Shown here: piece after piece, positions 17,290-26,527 of the stretch
Layout: each line of letters starts with the position of its first letter
Numbering within the stretch: the first letter of the stretch is position 1
DNA from: Streptomyces sp. NBC_01198
Lineage (GTDB): Bacteria; Actinomycetota; Actinomycetes; Streptomycetales; Streptomycetaceae
Length of the DNA stretch: 64,000 nucleotides
NCBI RefSeq assembly: GCF_036010485.1
Contig: NZ_CP108568.1
Span: 2,688,001 to 2,752,000, forward strand
Reading direction: 5' to 3'
The notes under the pieces: model-generated
What the model was told of the DNA's origin: nothing
The model's database searches: none
The model's input: the letters and a program-made list of their open reading frames with translations, nothing else
Translations under genes and position numbers: made by a program

Positions 17290-17420
17290 GCGGACCATGC
17301 TCCCTTATCTGCCCGCGATACGGAAAGAGGCTTCCATTGTCGCCGGGCCGTCGTCGTCTCGTCCTTGCCGCCCGCTCCCTGCCGCCTGTCCCCCGCGGTC
17401 CGGCGGGGTGCCGCCCCAGG

Positions 17421-18524
17421 TCAGATACCCCGCCGCTTGCGGGCCCTGCGGACCAGCGCCGCGGTGCCGACCAGCGCGACCGTGGCGCCCGCCGCGCCCA
17501 GCGTCGTGGCGTCCTTGCGGCCCAGTCGCCGCCCGGCAAGCGAGTTGCGGCCCCCGACCTCTTCGAGCAGCTCGGCCAGCACCTCCTCGTTGGTCCACTG
17601 CGGCCGCCAGCCCGCCTCGTGCAGCCGGCGGCCGCTGACCACCCACGGGTGCATCGTGTACGCGAGATCCCCCGCGGGCGACGGGGTCAGGCCGAGCCGG
17701 TGCAGCCGGGAGGCGGCGCCGAAGGCGATGGCCGGCGGCAGCTCCATGCGCCGGATACCGCTCAGCTCCTCGACCTCCTCCTGCTCCAGCCAGCCGTCGC
17801 AGCCGACCGCCATCTCGCCGTCGACCTTCTCCAGCACCGCGTATTCCAGCGCCGACACCAGGTCCTCGACATGGCAGAACTGCCAGCAGGGCCGGCTGCC
17901 CGCGACCACCAGCAGCCGGGGCGACTCGAAGTAGCGGGTCAGCGCGGTGTCGGTGCCGCCGACCAGCACGGCGGGCCGCAGTATCGTCACGTTGAGCCCG
18001 GGATGGGCCCGGGGGGCGCGGCGGCCGAGCCGTTCGATCTCCAGCAGGTCGTCCACGAAACTGGCCTCGGAGGTGGCGCGCAGCGGCGCGTCCTCCGCCA
18101 GCGGCACGTCGTTGTCCGCCTGGGCGCCGTAGACCATCGCCGAGGTGCACAGCACCGCCCGGTGCACCCCGGCCGCCGCGGCCGCCGTCAGTACCGTCTG
18201 GGTGCCGCGCACGTTGAACGCGGACCGCGCCTTGGCGTCGGACTCCAGATCGAGGTCCATCGCCAGGTGCACCACGACGTCGGCGCCGCGCAGCTTCTCG
18301 GCGATCGCGGGGTCGCGGACGTCGAGCACCCGCCAGGTCGCCCCGGGCACGTCGCCGCGCCGCTCGTCGATCGCCACGACCTTCTTGACCTGGTCGGACG
18401 CGACCAGCCGGGAGGCCAGCGCGAGGCCGACGCCGGAGGCGGCACCGGTGATCGCGACCACCGGGCCCGCGGCGCTCCTGGCGCCGCTCCGCTCTGGGCG
18501 AACGTGTGCTTCTGGGGAACTCAC
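17421..18524 (-). CDS. NAD-dependent epimerase/dehydratase (extended SDR) with C-terminal membrane segment
   Basis: The 367-residue protein has the Rossmann motif GAASGVG near residue 27, an NVRGT segment, and later an EDL/sugar-binding region (CWQFCHVEDLVSALEYA). The usual YxxxK pair is not evident: the expected tyrosine position reads SAMVYGAQADNDVPL, and the following lysine is missing, so catalysis may be altered or lost. The C-terminus ends in a hydrophobic stretch (TTLGAAGATVALVGTAALVRRARKRRGI), which looks like a tail anchor. Starts at GTG 18524 and is divergent from the zincin gene. Confidence 0.8.
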   Translation of the reverse strand: MSSPEAHVRPERSGARSAAGPVVAITGAASGVGLALASRLVASDQVKKVVAIDERRGDVPGATWRVLDVRDPAIAEKLRGADVVVHLAMDLDLESDAKARSAFNVRGTQTVLTAAAAAGVHRAVLCTSAMVYGAQADNDVPLAEDAPLRATSEASFVDDLLEIERLGRRAPRAHPGLNVTILRPAVLVGGTDTALTRYFESPRLLVVAGSRPCWQFCHVEDLVSALEYAVLEKVDGEMAVGCDGWLEQEEVEELSGIRRMELPPAIAFGAASRLHRLGLTPSPAGDLAYTMHPWVVSGRRLHEAGWRPQWTNEEVLAELLEEVGGRNSLAGRRLGRKDATTLGAAGATVALVGTAALVRRARKRRGI

Positions 18525-18679
18525 CGGGTGTCTCCCACGGTTGTCTCAGTTGCGTACTCAGCTGTGCCTGCTACGGCGTACGCAGCCATCCTGCCGGACA
18601 GGTGTCTAGGCTTGGAGGTACAGCCCATCACACCCAGCCCACCACAACAGCCCACCACGACACAGATCCGAGGAATCCC

Positions 18680-20242
18680 GTGAGCGACACTCCATTCGGA
18701 TTCGGCGTCCCTCCCGAGGAGCCGGAAGACGGCGACGAAGGCAAGCAGCACAAGGGCGGCAGTGGGGGCGGACAGCCGGCGAACCCCTTCGGTTTCGGTG
18801 GCGGCAACCCGTTCGGCCCGGGCGGTGGCGACAACCCGTTCGCGGCCATGTTCGGCTCGCTCAATCCCAACGATCTGGGCGCCGCCTTCCAGCAGCTCGG
18901 CCAGATGCTCTCCTACGAGGGCGGTCCCGTGAACTGGGACATGGCCAAGGACATCGCCCGGCAGACCGTCGCCCAGGGCACCCCCGACGGCGTCAAGGAC
19001 GCCTCCGTGGGACGTGCCGACCGCGACTGGATCGAGGAGGCGCTGCGGCTGGCCGACCTGTGGCTGGACGGCGTCACCTCGCTGCCCTCCGGCTCGGGCG
19101 CCGCGGTGGCGTGGAGTCGGGCGGAATGGGTCGAGGCGACGCTGCCGGTGTGGAAGGAGCTCGTCGACCCGGTCGCCGAGCGGGTGGCCGGCGCCATGGG
19201 CGACGTGCTGCCCGAGGAGATGCAGGCCATGACCGGGCCGCTGCTCGGCATGATGCGCTCGATGGGGGGAGCGATGTTCGGCTCCCAGATCGGGCAGGCG
19301 CTGGGCACCCTGGCCGGCGAGGTGGTCGGCTCCACCGATGTCGGCCTGCCGCTCGGCCCCGCGGGCAAGGCCGCGCTGCTGCCGGTGAACGTCGCCGCCT
19401 TCGGCGCCGGCCTCGGCGTACCGCAGGAGGAGGTGCGGCTGTATCTCGCCCTGCGCGAGGCGGCGCACCAGCGGCTCTTCGCCCACGTGCCGTGGCTGCG
19501 GGCACATCTGTTCGGCGCCGTCGAGGGTTACGCGCGCGGGATCAAGGTGGACACCGCCCGGCTGGAGGAGGCGGTGGGCCAGCTCGACCCCACGCAGCCC
19601 GAGCAGCTGCAGGAGGCCCTGCAGCAGGGCATGCTCCAGCCCGAGGACACCCCGGAGCAGAAGGCGGCTCTGGCCCGGCTGGAGACGGCGCTCGCCCTGG
19701 TCGAGGGCTGGGTCGACGCCGTGGTGCACGCCGCCGCCGCCCCGCATCTGCCCTCCGCGGGCGCGCTGCGCGAGACGCTGCGCCGCCGCCGGGCGACCGG
19801 CGGCCCGGCCGAGCAGACCTTCGCCACGCTGATCGGGCTTGAGCTGCGGCCCCGGCGGCTGCGGGACGCGGCCCGGCTGTGGGCGTCGCTGACCGACGCG
19901 CGCGGCGTCGACGGGCGGGACGGCCTGTGGGCGCACCCCGACATGCTGCCGACCGCCCAGGACCTGGACGACCCGGACGGTTTCGTGCACCGCGACTCCC
20001 CGGACTTCGACTTCACCGAGCTGGACAAGATGCTGGGCGAGGCCGCACAGAAGTCCGGCCCGGGCTCCTCGGGCACGGACGCCGGCGCCGGCAAGGACGC
20101 GGACAAGGGCGCGGACCCGGACGCCGCCTCAGGCAAGGACACCGGCGGTGCCGCCGGCAAGGACACCGGTGAGCAGCCCGGCAAGGGCGGCGGGACGACC
20201 GGGGACGACTCCGGCCGTGACGGCGGCGAGAGCGGCACGTGA
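18680..20242 (+). CDS. DUF2342 zincin-like metalloprotease-fold protein
   Basis: The 520-residue product has a Gly/Asn/Phe-rich N-terminus (FGFGGGNPFGPGGGDNPF) and then the DUF2342 domain, a family formerly labelled coenzyme F420 biosynthesis-associated and later grouped with zincins. The likely metal motif is EAAHQRLFAH near residue 259. Rv3195 is the positional counterpart in M. tuberculosis. The Asp/Gly/Lys-rich C-terminal 80 residues are of low complexity. GTG at 18680 is preceded by GAGGA; the long frame to 18506 is rejected. The last bases overlap the Nudix GTG (GTGA), so the two genes are translationally coupled. Confidence 0.88.
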   Translation: MSDTPFGFGVPPEEPEDGDEGKQHKGGSGGGQPANPFGFGGGNPFGPGGGDNPFAAMFGSLNPNDLGAAFQQLGQMLSYEGGPVNWDMAKDIARQTVAQGTPDGVKDASVGRADRDWIEEALRLADLWLDGVTSLPSGSGAAVAWSRAEWVEATLPVWKELVDPVAERVAGAMGDVLPEEMQAMTGPLLGMMRSMGGAMFGSQIGQALGTLAGEVVGSTDVGLPLGPAGKAALLPVNVAAFGAGLGVPQEEVRLYLALREAAHQRLFAHVPWLRAHLFGAVEGYARGIKVDTARLEEAVGQLDPTQPEQLQEALQQGMLQPEDTPEQKAALARLETALALVEGWVDAVVHAAAAPHLPSAGALRETLRRRRATGGPAEQTFATLIGLELRPRRLRDAARLWASLTDARGVDGRDGLWAHPDMLPTAQDLDDPDGFVHRDSPDFDFTELDKMLGEAAQKSGPGSSGTDAGAGKDADKGADPDAASGKDTGGAAGKDTGEQPGKGGGTTGDDSGRDGGESGT

Positions 20243-20769
20243 GCGCGCTGCACGCTGAGGCGGTCGGCGTCCTCGACGCCTGGAAGGCCCCCGACGCGGG
20301 CCAGGACGCCCTGCGCACCGACTATCTGGCGTATCTGGCCGCACACCCGGACGGGATGTGGAAGCCCTGCGCGTCCGGGCACATCACGGCCGGAGCGCTG
20401 GTGATCGACCCGCCGCGGGAGCGCGTGTTGCTGACGCTGCACGCCAAGTTGCGGATGTGGCTGCAGATGGGCGGGCACTGCGAGCCGCAGGACACCACGG
20501 TGGCCGGGACCGCGCTGCGCGAGAGCGCCGAGGAGTCCGGCATCGAGGGGCTGCGGCTGCTGGTGCCCGAGCCGGTGCAGCTCGACCGGCATCTGACGCC
20601 GTGCGCCTGGCATCTGGACGTGCAGTACGCGGCGGTCGCGCCGGAGGGCGCGACCGAGGCGATCAGCGACGAGTCGCTCGACCTGCGGTGGTTCGGCTAC
20701 GCCGAGGCCGCCGAGAGGGGAGACGGCTCGGTGCGCTCGCTGCTGGCCAGGACCCGCGCGCTGCTGTGA
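20239..20769 (+). CDS. Nudix hydrolase
   Basis: The 176-residue protein carries a Nudix box in a variant form: GGHCEPQDTTVAGTALRESAEESGI. In this subfamily the first acidic residue is Asp rather than Glu, and there is one extra residue before REx2EExG. The general class removes nucleoside diphosphate-linked groups. It begins at a GTG that overlaps the previous stop. The N-terminal 50 residues (ALHAEAVGVLDAWKAPDAGQDALRTDYLAYLAAHPDG) are typical of an actinobacterial subfamily with unknown substrate. It may be an operon partner of the DUF2342 protein. Confidence 0.9.
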   Translation: MSALHAEAVGVLDAWKAPDAGQDALRTDYLAYLAAHPDGMWKPCASGHITAGALVIDPPRERVLLTLHAKLRMWLQMGGHCEPQDTTVAGTALRESAEESGIEGLRLLVPEPVQLDRHLTPCAWHLDVQYAAVAPEGATEAISDESLDLRWFGYAEAAERGDGSVRSLLARTRALL

Positions 20770-20789
20770 GCGCGTCGCGGTGAGCGGGT

Positions 20790-20806
20790 CCCGGCCGGCG
20801 GCCGGG
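20790..20806. terminator. Short hairpin between convergent Nudix and AIM24 genes
   Basis: CCCGGCC pairs with GGCCGGG around a GGC loop in the 45-base intergenic gap. Confidence 0.4.
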
Positions 20807-20814
20807 CGCGGCGG

Positions 20815-21579
20815 TCAGTTCGACCAGATGTTGCCGCCGTTCTGCGCGTTCGAGCCCTGCGGGCCCAGGCCGTACTGGGCGCGCAGGCCACCGCCGATCG
20901 GCATGTTCTGCGGCGGCATCAGCTCGCTGGGCTGCACCAGGACGTAGCCCTGGCCGACGAAGTTCAGCTCCCAGCCCTCTCCGGTGTTGCCGCGGCGGCG
21001 GAAGACCGAGCTGCTGCTGGTCTGCGCCTGCATCTGCACCCGCAGGCTGCTGGACCAGGCGACGACGGCGTCCGCGTCGCAGGACACGTACTTGTCGGGC
21101 GTGACCGGCATCAGCAGCGGCTTGCCCGAGGTCATCAGGGCGACCTTGCCGCTGCCGGCGATGTTCAGGTTGTACTGCCCGGTGCCGGACAGGCCGAACT
21201 GGCTGTCGACCGCGATGACGTCCCAGTGCAGGCCGGAGTCCAGGGCCAGCACGTAGGCGCTGTCCACGGTCAGGCCGTCGTGGTCGACGTCGAGGATGTG
21301 GATCTGCTGGGCGAGGTTGGCCAGATAGACGGTGCCCTGGCCCGAGCAGCGCATCAGGTCCAGGCCCTCGCCGGTGCGCCTGCGCGCGCCGCGCTGGTGG
21401 TGCGGCTGGTACTCGCCGTCGAATTCGATCATGCCCTGGTAGGCCACCATCGAGCCCTTGCGGGCCAGGCAGTCCGGCCCGGTGTTGCCGTCAAGGCGGA
21501 CCCGCAGCAGATAGGAGTTCTGCAGGCTGTACTGGTCCTGGCTCTGGACCTCGGTGAACGCGAAAAGCGGACTCTGCAT
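20815..21579 (-). CDS. AIM24 family protein (third gene of the TerD-AIM24 operon)
   Basis: The 254-residue protein is essentially one AIM24 domain, a beta-sandwich family related to the tryptophan RNA-binding attenuator fold and found in mitochondrial and bacterial proteins. Recognisable features include CLARKGSMVAYQG near residue 37, LMRCSGQGTVYLAN near 75 and the C-terminal GWELNFVGQGYVLVQPSE. The extra 30-residue C-terminal tail is Gly/Asn-rich. A good ribosome site (GGGGGAG) lies 9 bases ahead of the ATG. It is last in a run of three AIM24 genes on the minus strand, with 16 bases to its upstream neighbour. Function is unknown. Confidence 0.9.
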   Translation of the reverse strand: MQSPLFAFTEVQSQDQYSLQNSYLLRVRLDGNTGPDCLARKGSMVAYQGMIEFDGEYQPHHQRGARRRTGEGLDLMRCSGQGTVYLANLAQQIHILDVDHDGLTVDSAYVLALDSGLHWDVIAVDSQFGLSGTGQYNLNIAGSGKVALMTSGKPLLMPVTPDKYVSCDADAVVAWSSSLRVQMQAQTSSSSVFRRRGNTGEGWELNFVGQGYVLVQPSELMPPQNMPIGGGLRAQYGLGPQGSNAQNGGNIWSN

Positions 21580-21595
21580 GATGTGTCGCTCCCCC

Positions 21596-22279
21596 TCAGC
21601 CCCGGGCCCGCAGGCGGTCCGTGCTGTCCTCGCTCGGCTGTACGACCACGAAGCCCTGCCCGGAGAAGGCGATCTGGAAGGCCTCCCCGCTGCCCCGCCC
21701 GATCAGCGACGACGCCTTGAAGCTCCGCTTGGCCTTCATCTTCAGTCCCGACGACCAGGCCACCAGCGCGTCGGGGTCCACATACGTCTCGTCGGCGCCG
21801 CGGCCGCAGTCCACCACGATCGGCGTACCGCGGGAGGTGACGGCCACCCATCCGCTGCCCGACACCCCGACGTTGAAGAGGCCCTGTCCGGCGAATTTGG
21901 CCAGGCCCTTGACCCGCTCGACGCCCCAGGTCAGATGGGCGTCGAAGGCCAGCAGATTGGTGCCGTTGACCGACACCGACTCGTTGTTCAGGTTCAGGCA
22001 CACCACGTCGGCGCCGTAGTCGGCGAGGTAGAGCAGGCCGTCGCCGCTGCACTTCATGAGGGGCGTGCTCTCACCGGTCAGCCACGCCGAGGCCATCTGC
22101 CGGACGGCCGGCGGATTCGGCTCGTACTGCACGAATCCCTCGTAGGCGACCATCGAGCCGGTACACGCGAAGAGGTCCTGGCCGGTCGTCATCGCGACCT
22201 TGAGCATCGAGGAGCCGTGGTTCTCCATCCGGGCGGCGACCGGGGTCGGTGCGTAGCCCGCGATCATCTGCTGGTCCAT
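21596..22279 (-). CDS. AIM24 family protein (second gene of the operon)
   Basis: The 227-residue protein is a single AIM24 domain with the same landmarks as its two neighbours: CTGSMVAYEGFVQYEP, LMKCSGDGLLYLADYG and FQIAFSGQGFVVVQPSE at the C-terminus. It starts 6 bases after the stop of the TerD-AIM24 gene, with GAGGTG nine bases upstream, so the three genes form an operon. No catalytic residues are recognisable. The family occurs near stress genes of the ter group, which fits a membrane or cell-surface stress role, but that is inference. Confidence 0.9.
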   Translation of the reverse strand: MDQQMIAGYAPTPVAARMENHGSSMLKVAMTTGQDLFACTGSMVAYEGFVQYEPNPPAVRQMASAWLTGESTPLMKCSGDGLLYLADYGADVVCLNLNNESVSVNGTNLLAFDAHLTWGVERVKGLAKFAGQGLFNVGVSGSGWVAVTSRGTPIVVDCGRGADETYVDPDALVAWSSGLKMKAKRSFKASSLIGRGSGEAFQIAFSGQGFVVVQPSEDSTDRLRARG

Positions 22280-22285
22280 GACGGG

Positions 22286-23911
22286 TCACACCTCGTAGGG
22301 CTGGACGACGATGAAGTTGCCGGGAGCGCCGCGGAACTGGAGGTTCACGGTCTCGCCGCTGTGGCCGGGGTAGGCGGTCCTGCGCAGCCGCACCTGGCTG
22401 GAGACGATCACCTGGGCGGCGGACGACCACGCCACGATCGCGTTGCTGTCGGCGTAGGTGGTCGGCGTCACCGGCAGGACGACCGGGGTGCCGTGGGTCT
22501 TCACGATCACCGTGCCGGTGCCCTGGAACTGCATGGTGAACAGCGCGCCGCCGGGGATGCCGTGGCCGTCGATCCTGCGCACCTCGTGCTGCAGGCTCTC
22601 GTCGAAGGCCAGCACATTCTCCGCGGAGACGCAGATGGCGTCGCCCTGCAGCTCGATCGGGTGCAGATAGGCGGCGTTCTCGGCGAAGAACACCTGGCCG
22701 CCGCCCGTGCAGCGCATCAGCTGCATCTCCTGGCCGGTCATGTTGCCGACGATCCGGCCGGTGAAGCCCGCGCCCTTGTAGCCGAAGTCGACCTTGCCCT
22801 GGTAGAGCACCATGCTGCCCTGGCGGGCGAGCACCGGCTGGCCGCCGGCCTGGCTCAGGTCGGCGCGCACCAGCTTGGGATTCTGCTGCGTCCAGCGCTG
22901 TCCGGTGGGCAGCTCGCGATACTTCTGCATGCCGACGGCCAGGCCCGCGCCCTGCGTGGGCGTCGGCGGCGGGGCGTATCCGGCGGCCGGCTGGCCGAAG
23001 CCGGGCTGCGCTCCGTATCCGGGCGGCTGCTGCTGGCCGAAGGGGGGCTGGGCGAATCCGGGCGGTCCCGGCGGGGTGGGCTGGCCGGGAATCTGGCCCG
23101 GGGTCGGTCCGGGTGGCGGGACCTGGCCGAAGGGCGGCGGCGCCGGCTGGCCGGGGGCGGGCGCCAGCGGCGCGACCATGGTGGGCGCCTGGTGCACCGA
23201 CGGTCCGCCGGGCGGCGTGCCGAAGGCGGGCGGCGCGGGGGCCGGGGCGGGCGGGGGCGCGCCGAAGGCGGGCGCGGGGGCCGGGGGCGGTCCGCCGGGC
23301 GGCGGCGCGAAGCCGGGGGCGGGTGCGCCGGCCGCGGGCGGTGCGAAGCCCGGGGCCTGGGCCTGCGGCGGGGCCGGCTCCTCCTCGGCGACCTCGCCGC
23401 CGAAGTTCTGCAGCAGCGCGGCGAGACCGCCGTCGAAGCCCTGGCCGACCGCGGCGAAGCGCCAGACGTCCTTGAGGTAGATGTCGGCGAGCATCACGGC
23501 CCGCTCGGTGCTGAACTCCGCGCCGGTGAAGGAATACCGCGCGACCTCCTCGCCGCCCGCGACGATCCGCAGGTAGCCGGGGCCGACCTGGGACATCTGG
23601 CCGCTGCCGTCGATGGTGGCGGTGAAGGACAGCCGCTGCACCGCGGCGGGGACGCGGTCGAGGGTGACCCGGAAGGACTCGGTGTCGCCGGACTGCGCCC
23701 CGAGCAGCTGGATCGACTCCTCGGGGGACTTCGGCTGGTTGAAGAAGATGAAGTAGCGGTCGTCGGACAGCTCTTCCTTGGCGTCCAGACCGAAGCAGCT
23801 GATGTCGAAGGTCAGGCCGGGACCCGCGATCGACACGCCGACATAGAGATCCGTCCCCGCGGTCAGATCACTGATCTTGGCCTTGTGCCCACGCTGGAAT
23901 TCCCTGGCCAT
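22286..23911 (-). CDS. TerD-AIM24 fusion protein
   Basis: The 541-residue product joins a TerD domain (about residues 1-185; KISDLTAGTDLYVGVSIAG, FDISCFGLDAKEELSDDRYF, GAEFSTERAVMLADIYLKDVWRF) to a Pro/Gly/Ala-rich linker of about 130 residues and an AIM24 domain (about 330-541; VRADLSQAGGQPVLARQGSMVLYQGK ending RGAPGNFIVVQPYEV). TerD domains bind calcium and take part in tellurite and phage-stress responses. ATG at 23911 (MAREFQRGHKAK) is chosen by homology and the G-rich site 10 bases upstream. It leads the operon with two stand-alone AIM24 genes, which suggests that the three form a complex. Confidence 0.9.
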   Translation of the reverse strand: MAREFQRGHKAKISDLTAGTDLYVGVSIAGPGLTFDISCFGLDAKEELSDDRYFIFFNQPKSPEESIQLLGAQSGDTESFRVTLDRVPAAVQRLSFTATIDGSGQMSQVGPGYLRIVAGGEEVARYSFTGAEFSTERAVMLADIYLKDVWRFAAVGQGFDGGLAALLQNFGGEVAEEEPAPPQAQAPGFAPPAAGAPAPGFAPPPGGPPPAPAPAFGAPPPAPAPAPPAFGTPPGGPSVHQAPTMVAPLAPAPGQPAPPPFGQVPPPGPTPGQIPGQPTPPGPPGFAQPPFGQQQPPGYGAQPGFGQPAAGYAPPPTPTQGAGLAVGMQKYRELPTGQRWTQQNPKLVRADLSQAGGQPVLARQGSMVLYQGKVDFGYKGAGFTGRIVGNMTGQEMQLMRCTGGGQVFFAENAAYLHPIELQGDAICVSAENVLAFDESLQHEVRRIDGHGIPGGALFTMQFQGTGTVIVKTHGTPVVLPVTPTTYADSNAIVAWSSAAQVIVSSQVRLRRTAYPGHSGETVNLQFRGAPGNFIVVQPYEV

Positions 23912-23983
23912 GGATCGACCGGCCCCCATCCCGTCCTCGCTGCTGGTGCGTTGCGACAGGCTAACCGCTGGCGCCGACAGGGG

Positions 23984-24652
23984 CTATTCCCCCCGGACCT
24001 CGTGACCTTCGCGACTCTCCCGGCCGTCCCGGCCGCTCGGGGGGTGCGGCAGCCGGTCGGCGGCCACGACGCCTTCGAGGAAGCCGCGGGCCCGCTCGGT
24101 GCGCGGGTAGCACTCCAGCAGCTTCCAGAACGCCGGACCGTGGCCGGGCACCAGCAGGTGCGCGAGCTCGTGCAGCAGCACGTAGTCGATGACATACTCG
24201 GGCATGCCCTGGAGGCGGTGCGACAGGCGGATGCTGCCCTCGGAGGGGGTGCAGGAGCCCCAGCGGGAATTCTGGTTGGTCACCCAGCGGACCGTGTCGG
24301 GCACCGCCCGGCCGGCCAGATACTGCTCGGAGAGGCGCTCCGCGCGGGCCGCGAGCTCGTTGTCGCCGGGCATCCGGCGGCTCTCCTGCGCGGCCAGCTT
24401 CTCCAGCATCACGGCGACCCAGCGTTGCTCCTCCGCGGCCGACATCCGGGCCGGGATGAGGACGACCGTACGGTCGCCGTCGCGGTACGCAGACACCGTC
24501 CGGCGCCGCCGGGCGCTACGGCGTACTTCCACCGCGCTCGTCCGGTGGCCGCGGGCGGGCTGACTCGCGAGATTTCGCGCTGGATCGGCGGACACGCTAT
24601 CGACGGTACCTGCTGCGCGTACGGGACGTCCCGTCCCCAGGCCGGTTGACAT
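23984..24652 (-). CDS. YgjP-type zinc metallopeptidase (M48-like)
   Basis: The 222-residue protein has HELAH at residues 161-165 and a third ligand candidate at His171 in VPGHGPAFW, the pattern of the YgjP/SprT-like metal-dependent hydrolase family; WGSCTPSEGSIRLSHRL precedes it. The N-terminal 50 residues are basic and disordered-looking (EVRRSARRRRTVSAY). The start at 24652 (MSTGLG) has GAGGTG six bases upstream. The much longer open frame to 25000 is antisense to the AarF gene and is rejected. Substrate unknown. Confidence 0.88.
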   Translation of the reverse strand: MSTGLGTGRPVRAAGTVDSVSADPARNLASQPARGHRTSAVEVRRSARRRRTVSAYRDGDRTVVLIPARMSAAEEQRWVAVMLEKLAAQESRRMPGDNELAARAERLSEQYLAGRAVPDTVRWVTNQNSRWGSCTPSEGSIRLSHRLQGMPEYVIDYVLLHELAHLLVPGHGPAFWKLLECYPRTERARGFLEGVVAADRLPHPPSGRDGRESREGHEVRGE

Positions 24653-24918
24653 CGGAATCACCTCGCTTCTTACGCATATTGAACGACTATTCCGCACAGC
24701 CTGTGGATAACCCGGCACGCGATGCGACAGAAAGGGGCATTCTGGAGGGGTCGCGCACGCAGAGTGACGATCAGCGGAGGGCGGTCCGCAGGTCGAGACG
24801 GCTTCTGGGACGCAAAGGGGCAAAATACGACAGCCAACGGATGCTGACCCGGTCTTGACCGGGGGGTCGGTGGGGAGGGGCACAATGGCGAAAGTGACCG
24901 AGGCGAAACGAGGGGCGC

Positions 24919-26277
24919 ATGTCTGATCTTCCGCGCAAGGCGGTGACCCGGACCGCGAAGCTGGCGGCGCTCCCCCTGGGGTTCGCCGGGAGGGCCACAC
25001 TCGGGCTCGGCAAGCGCCTGGGGGGCAGACCGGCCGACGAGGTGGCGGTCGAGCTCCAGGAGCGCACGGCCGACCAGCTCTTCAAGGTGCTGGGCGAGCT
25101 CAAGGGCGGGGCCATGAAGTTCGGCCAGGCCCTGTCGGTCTTCGAGTCCGCGCTGCCCGAGGACGTGGCGAGCCCCTACCGGGGCGCGCTGACCAAGCTC
25201 CAGGAGGCCGCCCCGCCGATGCCGGCCGGCACGGTTGACCGGGTGCTGGCCGAGCGGCTGGGCAAGGACTGGCGCTCGCTGTTCGCCGAGTTCGAGGACG
25301 TCCCGGCCGCGGCGGCGTCGATCGGGCAGGTGCACCGGGCGGTGTGGAACGACGGGCGCAAGGTCGCGGTGAAGGTGCAGTATCCCGGCGCCGGGGCCGC
25401 GCTGCTGTCGGACCTGGCGCAGCTGGGACGGGTGGCCCGGCTGTTCGGGCCGCTGATTCCCGGGATGGACGTCAAGCCGCTGCTGGCCGAGCTGCGCGAG
25501 CGGGTCGCGGAGGAGCTGGACTACGCGCTGGAGGCCGAGGCGCAGCACGTCCACGCGGTGGAGTTCGCCGGGGACCCGGACATCGAGGTGCCCGACGTGG
25601 TGCACCAGGCCGACCAGGTGCTGGTCACCGAGTGGATGGACGGGGTGCCGCTGTCGGAGGTGATCTCCGGGGGCAGCCGGGAGATGCGCGACCGGGCCGG
25701 CCAGCTGCTGGCGCACTTCCTCTTCGCGGGCCCGGCCCGCACCGGGCTGCTGCACGCCGACCCGCACCCGGGCAATTTCCGGCTGCTGACCGACGACGGC
25801 CCCGCGTCGGGGTGGCGGCTGGGCGTGCTGGACTTCGGCACCGTCGACCGGCTGCCTGAGGGGCTGCCGCTGCCGATCGGCACCGCGCTGCGGCTGGCGC
25901 TGGCCGGTGACGCGGAGCAGGTGCACGCGATGCTGCGCGAGGAGGGCTTCGTCAAGCCGACGATCAAGCTGGACTCGGACGCGGTGCTCGACTACCTCAA
26001 GCCGATCATCGCGCCGGCCGGGCTCGAGCAGTTCTCCTTCGACCGGGCCTGGATGCGGGCGCAGGCGGCCAGGATCGCCGACCCGCGCTCACCGGCCCAC
26101 CAGCTGGGCAAGCAGCTGAATCTGCCCCCGTCGTATCTGCTCATCCACCGGGTGACGCTGAGCACCATCGGGGTGCTGTGCCAGCTGGGCGCGACCGTGC
26201 GGCTGCGGGCGGAGCTGCGCGAGTGGCTGCCCGGCTTCGACCCCGAGGACCCGGAGGGGACGGCGGAGTCGGCCTGA
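24919..26277 (+). CDS. ABC1/AarF/UbiB-family atypical kinase
   Basis: The 452-residue protein shows the family's KxGQ motif (GGAMKFGQALSVFE near residue 65), the alanine-rich loop AAAASIGQVH that replaces a glycine-rich loop, the VAVKVQYP lysine, and the DPHPGN and LDFGT motifs. UbiB-like kinases act in quinone synthesis or as ATPases linked to lipids. The positional counterpart is Rv3197 (AarF-like), a WhiB7 regulon member as I recall; here it lies on the opposite strand of wblC, separated by two small genes. GTG/ATG choice is not in doubt: the ATG at 24919 has a purine-rich site upstream. Confidence 0.92.
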   Translation: MSDLPRKAVTRTAKLAALPLGFAGRATLGLGKRLGGRPADEVAVELQERTADQLFKVLGELKGGAMKFGQALSVFESALPEDVASPYRGALTKLQEAAPPMPAGTVDRVLAERLGKDWRSLFAEFEDVPAAAASIGQVHRAVWNDGRKVAVKVQYPGAGAALLSDLAQLGRVARLFGPLIPGMDVKPLLAELRERVAEELDYALEAEAQHVHAVEFAGDPDIEVPDVVHQADQVLVTEWMDGVPLSEVISGGSREMRDRAGQLLAHFLFAGPARTGLLHADPHPGNFRLLTDDGPASGWRLGVLDFGTVDRLPEGLPLPIGTALRLALAGDAEQVHAMLREEGFVKPTIKLDSDAVLDYLKPIIAPAGLEQFSFDRAWMRAQAARIADPRSPAHQLGKQLNLPPSYLLIHRVTLSTIGVLCQLGATVRLRAELREWLPGFDPEDPEGTAESA

Positions 26278-26301
26278 GGACGGGGGCGGTCCCCCGTGCG
26301 G

Positions 26302-26481
26302 CTACCACCAGGCGGAGTCCAGCCGACTCTCGATGCTGCGCAGGTGGCGGCGGGCGCAGTCGTCGCAGAAGTAGACTCGCCGGCCGTTCTCGACGGAGCA
26401 GGTCCAGGTCACCGGCAGACCGGCGTGGCGGGCCCCGCAGCGGGCGCAGGTGGTCGTGGTCGATGCGTTCTTCTGATCCAC
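26302..26481 (-). CDS. Small zinc-ribbon protein
   Basis: The 59-residue product reads DQKNASTTTTCARCGARH, and the C-terminal half has FCDDCARRHLRSIESRLDSAWW. Two Cx2C pairs (residues about 11-14 and 38-41) form a likely zinc ribbon. It begins at GTG 26481, with GGAGG 12 bases upstream, and it is too short for an independent functional call. It is transcribed in the same direction as the wblC operon but lies beyond its terminator, so it may have its own promoter. Homologues that I recall in streptomycetes carry no function. Confidence 0.7.
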   Translation of the reverse strand: MDQKNASTTTTCARCGARHAGLPVTWTCSVENGRRVYFCDDCARRHLRSIESRLDSAWW

Positions 26482-26527
26482 TGGGTGACGATACCTCCGC
26501 TCCCGCTGCAATTGTCGGCATAACGCA

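Noticed and set aside
17421..18524. SDR gene as a canonical sugar epimerase
   Set aside because: YxxxK is not found at the expected place, so a catalytic function is not claimed beyond family membership.
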